Source of the DNA: Sesamum alatum
Lineage: Eukaryota > Streptophyta > Magnoliopsida > Lamiales > Pedaliaceae
Assembly (NCBI GenBank): GCA_034509735.1
Contig: JACGWO010000003.1
Location: 7,440,001-7,504,000, forward strand
DNA: 64,000 bases
Direction of reading: 5' to 3'
Shown: positions 55,601 through 64,000 of the stretch, piece by piece
How the letters are laid out: each line of letters begins with the position of its first letter
Position numbering within the stretch: the stretch's first letter is position 1
Program-made: the position numbers and the translations under genes
Notes under the pieces: generated by a model
What the model was told of the DNA's origin: nothing
Seen by the model: only the letters and a program-made list of their open reading frames with translations
The model's database searches: none

Positions 55601-58600
55601 ATTTATGCACATATAAGTATAAATTGGATTGCGGGATATGCACCTCTAATCACAATTAATCATTTATATGAAGATGTTAGATCGACTTCAAAGTCTATTC
55701 AGCATTTTCCCCCACCAATATAATTATGATGACTCACAGGAGCACAAACGTCCTTCCTCTAAGAATATAGACCACACCAACAAAATAATTCTAGACTCAT
55801 CTTAGTTAGTAGGAAGTCTAAATAAATCAACAATTGAAGAGATGAAAGGATGGCTACACTAAGGGGACTACTTTTTTGCTTTTCTTTTTTATGTCAGTTT
55901 ATGTCTTCCTCATTATATAAAGGTGAATGAGATCAATCTATTTCAATTATGCTTGAGGGGTCACAAGTTGAGGAGGAATCCTATTTATTCTCCCACTAGG
56001 TTTTGTTATTCGCTATAAGCTTTTAGCTTTAATTATGTCAAAACCTAATTCATGGACTTTAAATTGCAATTGATTAATTTGTCCATCTAATTAATTAACA
56101 TCCATCATGTCTAAGCCCTATCAATTAGGGCCTACTTAAATAATCTGATTATCCAATTGTAGGATCAATCTACACCTCAAATTAATTGATCGATAGTTAA
56201 CTCCTTCAATTAATTAATCCATCTCTTTAATTATCCTGTGTTCTTAGATGGACAATGTGATCCCTTGGTTTACCATTTAGCTAAACTTAAAGTTGTACAA
56301 TTCAATTGGCAAATCAATTATGGTTACATTAATTAAAATTCCCTTTCTTTAATTATTTATAAGTAACTCAATTAATTTTAAGAGTACCCATCACTCGCGG
56401 TGGTTAACTAATAATGGTACATGATTACAAAATAGGTGAATTATTTGAGTTTTTCCTAACGAGTTACCATGCAAATACGGCTGTGATAGTTATGTTTCTA
56501 CTCGAGGTGCTAGGTTACTTTGTCAACATAGAATACTCCTTTGCTATGCGATTAGTTGCCATGGCTATGGTCTTTTCCTCTTTGGTAACCACACATCATA
56601 AAGAATATAGGTTATTCAATCATAATTGTAATTATCGACAACGAATCCTTTGTTGGGCTCACAACCTCCCATGCATGAATTGACAATGTCTAAAGTATGA
56701 TTTTGGCAACTACTATACGACTAATTGCATTAACGGTGTGCAAAAGAGCATAATAGTGTTAGGATCATTGTCTATGAAATGCGGTAATTATCTTACGAAC
56801 GCATCAATTAGTGCAAGTCTTGGTTGATTATTTGTTAATTTCCTTTTTGACAGATTTTATGACTTGAAATTGTCTAAACCAGACCACAGGATTTATTATG
56901 ATCACCATCACCAAATCCATAGCATTTGTGATATAAGAATTTAAACCATATGCATATTTAACATTTAATAGTATACTTAACATGAAGGTTACCAAAAATT
57001 ATTGACATCAGTATTTGAAAAGATTGTTCTCACAATAGATTTCACCACTCTTGCTGGTTCCCTGTTCTAACATAAATCTTGTTATTGGACGTAATACTTT
57101 AGTGAAATTGTGTTAGATCATCAGCTTTCTAACCTGGCACAAGTTCAAAAATTTCTTCATGTATAGAAGCAACATGCAATAACTTGATCCTACATAGCAT
57201 TTTAAAAGGAACCTTTAGCCTCAGACTTGAATTTGTAGTGGGATTTGGTCTATGTATCCAGTTAAGATTTTAAATGCAGAACTGGAACTAATTTAACAAG
57301 GAAGGTGTGTGGCACAACAAAAATAGGGCCTCAAAGTTTCAAGTATGTATGAACGGGAAGAGAAGAAAGAGGATGCTTCCGATGATTTCCCACAGATGGT
57401 GCCCCAAGGCATGTCGATTATGATTCTATGATTCTAAGTTGAAGATTGTAAAACTAAAATCTAAATTATCAATTGGACAAGATTGCCTAAGAAGCTATTC
57501 ATTTACATAATAAACTTGAACTGATCTAGAGATGTACATATTCAACTTAACATGAGTACCTCAGTGATTTTTGTCGTTGCAGAGGAAAATCAAATGGCAG
57601 TTGAACTGATGATCAAAGAAACCTGTTAGGCTGCAGACTCTAGTCATGTCACTAACATGATCAAGTAGCTCACATGAGGATGTTCATTTTCGTACAGCAC
57701 ATAATTTTTTACAACACAAGCATATAAACAGGATACGGAGAGTAATGCATGGGACTTCATGTATATATGTTTTGCAAATATATTTGGCCTGGCATATTCC
57801 AGGAATTGTGTAGATATCAAGAATAAAATGGGAAGGCCACCTCAAATGATCACTGCATGAGAAAGTGGATTTTAGAAAAGAGGACTTTGGAATGATCTAC
57901 AATGTTTTATTTGGTTTGGGGCTGAAATCTATCTGGTTGGAGGTTATGAGAAGCCAAAATACCATTATTGGAAATGACTGAAGTGATACAATCCACTACT
58001 TCTGAAAACATGTAAACTGCATCAGATCAATGCGGAACTAGAAGTGCAGGGCTACATATTTTTAGATTTCCTAATGCAATTGGGAAAATTATGGAATAAT
58101 GTCATTGAAAATCTCAAACTCTATCTAAGGTAATATAACTTAGAAATTCACCATTGGATCAAAATCAACTGGATGCTGATTGTTGATCTGAAGAATTTCA
58201 TGCATAGCATGTATGAGTGGCTACCTCATCATTTAATATTTAATATTTCCAACACGTTGCCTTACACGCCGGCGGTATTATTTTAATGGATCCTACCATG
58301 TGAAACTTCTTTTTCATAATTGGTGACAGGAAGATTTGTACTTGGGAACCATTGTTGTTTTGCGTAGTGCTAGTACCATATTGATGACCACATCAAAAAC
58401 TTGAAGTTGTTAAAGAGGACAGGTATTAATATTTAAAATCGCTAGCAACATGATAGGGGGTAAAAGAATGACGTCAACACATATAGTTTGAACATTTGTT
58501 TTTCTAATTAAGTGCCCGTCCAGTGCAATTTTTGCTTCTAAACTTTGAGATTCTCAATATCCCTTTTGAAACTCCTGTTTAGTTTCATTTCCATTTTCAA

Positions 58601-61600
58601 TAGTGAAGTTCCATATCTATAAGAGTGTTTTTCATTTTTGTATTGGTTTGGCATAAAGATGAAATGCATTTGGATTTAATCAAACATTTACTTTGTTGAT
58701 TTTAAAAATGATAACTGTTGTAGGCAACATTATATTATGACAATTTACTAAAGTCATTATCTAATTAGTTGGAGTTTAATATCTTAAAATTAATGGATGT
58801 GAGCTATTACATTAAGAGGATATAAAGAGAGGTTATTGTTTTACTTAATTAGTGGAAAAAATTAGTGGATGCAGGCCCTACTTTGACAAAATAGGTAATC
58901 TTGGTTTGGAAAAGGTGCCCATAGGTATGGAAATGGAAACAAGTGGTGTTTCTATTTTTTTTTTTGAAAGGAAACAAGTGGTGTTTCTATTGAGAATGGG
59001 TAAAACAAATATTTTATTTTGTAAATAATAGCAAAGATAAGAATTGAAAGTGAAAAACACAGTAGGTTTGCTCATTTAATGCACACGTCGATATAGTGAA
59101 GCATCTAGTCTAAATTTGCCTCTATGAAGAATCTATGTCATCTTGGACATCCTCCTATAAGTTGGGAGGAAAGTTTTGGATAGCTAACAGCTACGAATGT
59201 TACGTGATTTCTTCTAAAAGATGCCACAAGGACGTCTTTTTGTTTTCTCTTTTTCCTCTATAGAGAAATCTTCAATTATATTATTCATCACATCAACATA
59301 TCAAGACCAATTCAGTATAACAACTCTAAGTAAAAAATGCGACACAAAGTGGGAGCAAACTGAAGACCTCTTCTTAATTGGAGAATCTTGGGATTTCTAC
59401 CTCACTATCAGGACACGACCTCATTGGCAAATAACTTCCTCTCAGTGACCAAGTCTGGATTAATTTATTAGATGGAGAGTGGGTGATTTGCCTGAAACTG
59501 GACAAAGAAAGATTGGCTTGTGACAGATGTAGGGGGCAGATATCTCAAAGAGCCGAGAACAACATTCAGTTTTTAAGCGATCACGTTGCTCCATGGATTT
59601 ATTTTATTCAAGATTCTTGGTGGTAATTTAGCCATAGTGGGTAGGCATAAGAATGGTGGGCACCAGAATAACTTGGAAAGAAACACAATGACTTGATGTT
59701 GTCTCTAGCTGAAACCTTCGATGAGGCAACTATATGGAGGGGACAGATCCCAACTTCTGAAGGTGTAGCTTTTGTTTTACCAAGTATCACCATGTGTGTT
59801 AGCACTTGTATGCCCGTATCTATGACCTTATCCAAAATATTCTGTCTAATAGATCTGGCACTTCAACAAAGACTCATACACAATGTATTTGTTGTTACCT
59901 TGAATGTAATTTATTCAACCATCATTCCTGGTTTTACATGCATTCTTATGTTGTTTGCTTCAATGTTCATAACTTCTTGGAGGCTGCCCAACAATTTGTT
60001 TTGCAAAATGATCACTCCAAAAACTGCAGGGAGGGGTGGGAAAATCAACCGTAGCAGTAAATCTTGCATATACTTTGGCAGGTATGGGTGCAAGAGTTGG
60101 TATCTTTGATGCTGATGTATATGGTCCTAGTTTACCAACAATGGTGTCCCCAGAAAACCGGTTGCTTGAAATGGTAATTCGCATATTCTTGTTGTAGATC
60201 GCCTAAAGCAGTCTGTGTCACCTTATGACAGTTGAATGATATCTTGTAGAACCCAGAGAAGAGAACTATCATCCCAACTGAATATATGGGTATTAAACTT
60301 GTATCTTTTGGATTTGCTGGACAAGGCCGTGCAATAATGCGTGGACCAATGGTTTCAGGGGTCATCGATCAACTACTGACTACTACTGAATGGTATGGTG
60401 TGTTTCCTGCTGCATCATCGACTAAGTTTATTTTGTAAGCTGTTCAGATGTAGCTGTGTTTCCACCAATTTTTGTTTATTATTTATGGAACATATTTTGT
60501 ATCTTTCTTTATCCGTTTGCACACTGCAGCTAGTTGTCCTCCTGCAAAAGATGTCATAGTGGGCTTCTGTACCAAAAAATAAGCCAACATTGTGATTTTC
60601 TTCCAAAATTACCCCATCATTTACTTTGGAAAAGTTTCAAAAGTATTTACAGTTTCTCTGGTTTGTTTTTTAGGACTTCCCATCTAAAAACACAAAAAAG
60701 TATATCACCTACATAATAACTCAAAAAAGGAAGGGAATGCCTATGTGAATATGGTTAAGCTGGGAAGAGTGAAGAACAAATTGCCTTGCAGAAGGCGGGC
60801 ATGATTTTTGTTAGGTCTCTACTTCTTGTCTCCTGTCCATATGTAAGATCTTCGTTATTTAAGAAATTACATTATGGCAATAAAAGATTTAGTTTCCATC
60901 TCTTTTAATTTATACGGGAATTTATGACATATGCTTTCTTTAGGTGTAAAATTATTTGGAACAGACATCTGGATATATTTTTAGGAAATACATGATAACT
61001 TCTCAAATCTCAAGTATTTTCAAGAATCAGGTGAAGTCTAGAAAATGATGATGCTGTTTAATTGAGTATCAAGGGTTAACTTAATACTGATATTATCACA
61101 GTTAAAATGTTTTTACATTGTGTGGCTACTCTTTCATTTATTGTGTTTCTTTCATATGCTCATCTTTTGCTATAGAAGAATCCGGTACTTGATTTCAAGT
61201 ATCACTGTAAGTTGCACTTCTTTCATTTGATCATCTATTACATATTCTAACTCAAGTTGTATGTTCCTACTATATAGGGGTGAACTTGACTACCTTGTCA
61301 TAGACATGCCCCCTGGAACGGGTGATATTCAACTTACATTATGCCAGGTGGTCTTTTGATGCTTCTGCTAGGTTATGATTCATGAAATTAATGTGTGCTT
61401 TCCTTTTGGTAGACTTTGTGCAGTTATTATTATTTCCTAATGACACTCATAATTAACTGAGTTAAGATAAACTTTCAGGTCGTCCCATTAACTGCAGCTG
61501 TTATCGTTACCACACCTCAGAAGCTAGCATTCATAGATGTTGCCAAAGGAGTCCGCATGTTTTCTAAGCTAAAGGCCTGTTTCTTGTACCCTATCACTTC

Positions 61601-63932
61601 TTTTCCATCCATTTGAACTATAAAATTGACTTTTCTATTGAAATAATATGAGAGTGACATATAAATTAGATACCATTATACCAAAATTGTTTTAGTCGGG
61701 AATGTATCTTGTGCTACATTTGAGCTGTAATCTTTTGTACAGGTTCCTTGTGTTGCAGTGGTTGAGAACATGTGCCACTTTGATGCTGATGGAAAACGAT
61801 ATTATCCATTTGGAAGAGGTTCAGGTTCTCAGGTTTTTCTAATGCTTCAATATCTTGCACATGCTTTACTTACCTTTTGGTGTACATAATAAACTAACAT
61901 ATCATGAGTACAAACATGTCATGAAACAATTAGTTAAATACATGTAAACAATATCCGGAGTTTCCATACATATCGTTTGCAAATATAGCTTGCTCATTAG
62001 AAATGCATATCTGCAGGTTGTGCAAGAGTTTGGGATCCCCCATCTATTTGAGCTCCCTATCAGACCAACTGTGAGTTGCTCTCATGATTGTGTAAATAGT
62101 GTAGTTATTCTCAGATAAATGTGATTTCATTTCTTATAATTAGAGTCATTACTGCATTACACTGAAGAAATTTCTCTAGTTTAAGGCTTATTAGCAAGTT
62201 GTTCACCATCAGATGTTGTAGTTCCTCCTCCATGGACTAGAACTTGTATATGATGACATATAAAGCAACTGCCCTGAATGTCAGAATTCTCACAAAGTAT
62301 TGATGTGCTAAGTGGACAAAAAATATTCAATTGTAACTCGTAATTGGAGTTTCTTTTCCTCACATCTCAAACTAATGTAAGGGACAGATTTAAAAGAAAA
62401 AAATGTTGATTCTTTCAGTTATTATTTTCTCTGGCTTCTTTCCTTTCTGTATTGAACTGGAGTGTTTCTTCATAATAAATAAATCTCTCGTAGAACATAA
62501 GCACAATGACAAATGTCCCGTTTTGATTTCTGACTCTGTAACTCTAATAAGGTCTCCTAACATGGCTTACGATTTCCCCTTCACTCTTGTTTTTCTCTTT
62601 GCATGGTTTCGTTTTCTGTTGGATTTGAAATCTTTTCAGTACAAGTGTCTTACTTCACTGGCCATGGTCAAAGGAATACTGGAAAATGAAAAGTCCATTG
62701 TTTGCATCTTCCTTTTCAATTGATGCCAATAGTTTATACTCCATAAACTGATATGTTTCATTCTTGAGATGCCAATTTAGTTGTATAATTTTTACTGTAA
62801 AATTTATTACTGATTTAAACTGTTCAATGCTTATAGTCCCCAGGTAGCTTATGAATTCCTTCTCATTTTCTTTCCATTTTGCTAGATCTGCACTTGTTTA
62901 AATGAAGATACTTGAGTTTTCTTTTAATGAAAATCACCCATACTTGCTGAGTAATGGGATGTTTTATGCGCTTTATGTGATCACAAAATTAACCTCTAAA
63001 AAATATTCATATATAGAAATATACGAAGTCATCAACAAGAATTTCATAAATCAAATTATCACTTATCTAGGTTCAATGCGCTAATGTCGCATTCCATCAT
63101 CTTGAAATAAACATCAGCACGTTGTGCATTTCTTGTGGTGATGAGTGCTTGTTACTAGTAATGAGAAACTTTTTGGGATATTTGAAACTTTATAATGAAT
63201 AGCGGAGTTTGCTATTAGTTGTTCACTCTGGTATCAAAACACGTTAACCGATAAATAACCATATTAATAGGTTATTCTGCAAGATTTGGATCATAGAGTG
63301 CAGAATTTGGTTGCACTAGAGAACATGCTGGGCAAGAAAAAGGGACTAAATTTGACTTAAAACATTGAGATTGGTTGGTTAACAACATGTTGCTTGTACT
63401 ATTAGACTAAATCTCAAGGGAAAATAACCATTTTGCTGTATTGATCTCCCAACTTAAAGTGACAATTACCTGTCCATTTCTATTTGATAATATCACGTGT
63501 CGAAATTAAAACATAAAAACTATTCGCATTTCTGACTTAAGGTGATTGCTTGACAGCTATCAGCTTCTGGAGATAGCGGAGTACCTGAAGTTGTGGCCGA
63601 TCCTCAAGGTGAAGTTGCAAAGAGCATTTCAAGATTTGGGTGTCTGTGTGGTGCAACAATGTGCCAAAATCCGCCAACAAGGTAGCTTAATATTCTTCTT
63701 TGATGATCTGAAGTTAGATTTTGGTTCATTAGTCAATGAAAGATATGCTTTCTGTTCATGAGTCCATTGACTGCTGATCTAAGGCTTATTATACTTCTTT
63801 GGTGCAGTGTCAACAGCAGTCACTTATGATAAATCTATGAAGGCAATCAGAGTCAAAGTACCCGAATCAGATGAAGAGTTCTTTTTGCACCCGGCAACTG
63901 TGAGGCGAAATGATAGATCTGCAGAAAGTGTG
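52322..63932 (+). CDS. HCF101: HCF101, chloroplast Mrp/NBP35-family Fe-S scaffold ATPase (12 exons visible, 3' end off window)
   Basis: Known role of the family: stromal P-loop ATPase that carries a [4Fe-4S] cluster and is needed to build photosystem I and ferredoxin-thioredoxin reductase. Exons: 52322-52619, 54117-54259, 54346-54396, 54581-54736, 60030-60173, 60250-60392, 61278-61347, 61479-61574, 61743-61832, 62017-62070, 63557-63681, 63808-63932. Phases agree throughout except exon 11, which is one base too long. About 498 codons are visible; plant HCF101 is about 530. Order: Ser-rich putative transit peptide (~1-100), MIP18/DUF59 domain (~112-190, TTPACPVKD), deviant Walker A CKGGVGKST (215-223), DADVYGPS (243-250), [10 protein letters not shown] (319-328), then DUF971. 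The chosen Met gives a plastid-type N-terminus and in-frame splicing. Splice sites are inferred by eye from codon phase and family similarity. Confidence 0.96.
54117..54259 (+). CDS. HCF101: HCF101 exon 2
   Basis: After acceptor TTGCAG, encodes '..[19 protein letters not shown]', then '[20 protein letters not shown]' and 'VSEASGE'. This is the first half of the MIP18/DUF59 domain. Donor GAG|GTCTCT. Confidence 0.95.
54346..54396 (+). CDS. HCF101: HCF101 exon 3
   Basis: 17 codons: [17 protein letters not shown]. Contains the conserved Cys of the DUF59 domain. Too short to stand out as an ORF. Confidence 0.95.
54581..54736 (+). CDS. HCF101: HCF101 exon 4
   Basis: 52 codons ending '..[11 protein letters not shown]'. 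The last two residues are the first two of the Walker A motif. Donor AAG|GTAGCA. Confidence 0.95.
54737..60029 (+). other. HCF101 intron 4 (5293 bp)
   Basis: By far the longest intron. Holds a diverged solo LTR (about 55500-57072, minus) and otherwise AT-rich DNA. ORFs inside it (54730-55071, 56414-56683, 59221-59448, 59693-60109) resemble no family I know. The one from 59693 partly overlaps exon 5 in another frame. Confidence 0.9.
55500..57072 (-). repeat. Old solo LTR of the copia family inside HCF101 intron 4
   Basis: Order of matches on the minus-type LTR: 'tagcggaatctaaaacaattt' (55527), 'cctctaagaatatagaccacacc' (55756), 'tggtttaccatttagctaaact' (56264), 'acccatcactcgcggtggttaac' (56386), 'aaaataggtgaatt' (56428), 'gtgcaagtctt' (56811) and the end 'cctgttctaaca' (57061-57072). 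Strong divergence, no PBS or coding region. The left boundary is approximate and no clear TSD is seen. Confidence 0.75.
60030..60173 (+). CDS. HCF101: HCF101 exon 5 (rest of P-loop, switch region)
   Basis: 48 codons beginning [18 protein letters not shown], followed by '[19 protein letters not shown]' and 'PENRLLEM'. Nucleotide binding by the deviant Walker A and the FDADVYGPS segment. Acceptor CTGCAG, donor ATG|GTAATT. Confidence 0.96.
60250..60392 (+). CDS. HCF101: HCF101 exon 6
   Basis: Encodes '[20 protein letters not shown]', '[20 protein letters not shown]', 'QLLTTTE' and the first two bases of a Trp codon. Typical Mrp/NBP35 core. Acceptor TTGTAG. Confidence 0.96.
61278..61347 (+). CDS. 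HCF101: HCF101 exon 7 (Walker B-like)
   Basis: Completes the Trp codon and encodes '[16 protein letters not shown]', then 'IQLTLCQ'. DMPPGTGD is the diagnostic motif of the Mrp/NBP35 family. Confidence 0.96.
61479..61574 (+). CDS. HCF101: HCF101 exon 8
   Basis: 32 codons: '[18 protein letters not shown]', then '[14 protein letters not shown]'. The frame requires the exon to end at AAG (61572-61574), where the next two bases are GC rather than GT. Confidence 0.92.
61743..61832 (+). CDS. HCF101: HCF101 exon 9
   Basis: 30 codons: '[20 protein letters not shown]', then '[10 protein letters not shown]'. The CxxC pair found here in bacterial Mrp is absent, as in plant HCF101. Confidence 0.95.
62017..62070 (+). 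CDS. HCF101: HCF101 exon 10
   Basis: 18 codons: [18 protein letters not shown]. Donor ACT|GTGAGT. Confidence 0.95.
62071..63556 (+). other. HCF101 intron 10 (1486 bp)
   Basis: AT-rich, no repeat or protein recognised. ORFs at 62403-62723 and 62902-63084 are chance frames. Confidence 0.85.
63557..63681 (+). CDS. HCF101: HCF101 exon 11 with apparent +1 frameshift
   Basis: The first part reads '[20 protein letters not shown]', then 'AK' in phase with exon 10. The last part reads '[18 protein letters not shown]' in the next frame, in phase with exon 12. Both are family-conserved. The exon is 125 bases where 124 are needed; the extra base lies at 63623-63626. Read literally, the protein would stop within exon 12. 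The second frame is open back to the exon start, so an AG acceptor 7 bases downstream (ending 63563) would restore the frame while replacing the conserved first part. Confidence 0.85.
63808..63932 (+). CDS. HCF101: HCF101 exon 12 (start of DUF971 domain)
   Basis: After acceptor GTGCAG, encodes '[19 protein letters not shown]', then '[20 protein letters not shown]' and 'SV'. Start of the C-terminal DUF971 domain. The donor GTG|GTATGT is intact, so at least one more exon lies past the window. Confidence 0.94.
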
Positions 63933-64000
63933 GTATGTCAAACATCTTGACATTTGAATCTTTATAGTGATGAATAAAGCTGGTGTTGATAATGCATTTA

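Noticed and set aside
59221..60109. Extra exons or a separate gene in HCF101 intron 4 (ORFs 59221-59448 and 59693-60109)
   Set aside because: HCF101 joins exactly from exon 4 to exon 5 without them, and I recognise no domain. The second ORF overlaps exon 5 in the wrong frame.
1..64000. CRISPR arrays, rRNA genes, bacterial operons or riboswitches
   Set aside because: Split genes, LTR elements and LINEs show plant nuclear DNA; no spaced short-repeat array or rRNA sequence was seen.

Overview
The window is plant nuclear DNA, almost certainly from a eudicot. The evidence is one split plant nuclear gene for a chloroplast protein (HCF101), an AT-rich background, Ty1/copia elements with tRNA-iMet primer sites, plant L1-type LINEs and MITE-like inserts. 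The gag and LTR families look asterid-like, but I cannot fix the species from sequence alone.

Layout. (1) Bases 1-17071 hold nested Ty1/copia DNA on the + strand. Leader and gag start of an older copy (1-2461) are followed by a younger element A (2462-12283; truncated 5' LTR, iMet PBS, 1.8 kb leader, decayed gag-pol, polypurine tract, 2.2 kb 3' LTR). The decayed pol and 3' LTR of an older copy, B, follow (12284-17071); B may be the other half of the first copy. (2) 17079-24040 holds a GTGTC-rich repeat split by a solo LTR, then broken gag and pol fragments separated by a 2.1 kb AT-rich insert. (3) 24050-35800: a truncated minus-strand LTR, then a minus-strand LINE split by a structurally complete minus-strand copia element C (25823-35234, TSD TAAAC, LTRs of 2200 bp each). 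(4) 35800-41421: leader, LTR and LINE debris, including a 243-bp near-perfect palindrome made of two inverted LTR ends. (5) 40820-51998: a + strand LINE ending in an A18 tract. It is split by a second copia lineage, D (minus, 41422-50787), which itself carries a solo LTR (TSD CTTAC) and a MULE-type MITE (9-bp TSD).

(6) 52322 to past the window end: HCF101, the only host gene seen, with 12 exons visible. It encodes a MIP18/DUF59 domain, a deviant Walker-A Mrp/NBP35 P-loop ATPase domain and the start of DUF971. Exon 11 as given is one base too long for the conserved frame. Intron 8 appears to use a GC-AG splice pair. Intron 4 (5.3 kb) interrupts the P-loop motif and holds an old minus-strand solo LTR.

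The most interesting unexplained structures are RNA-like. One is a short hairpin near the 3' end of the copia LTRs whose arms co-vary between subfamilies; it is also the axis of the 243-bp palindrome. Another is a pair of hairpins in the element leader, each centred on CACGAGTCGTG, with compensatory changes in the outer stems. A third is a 100-170-bp GC/CpG island embedded in each AT-rich leader. All alignments were done by eye, so boundaries marked about are approximate.
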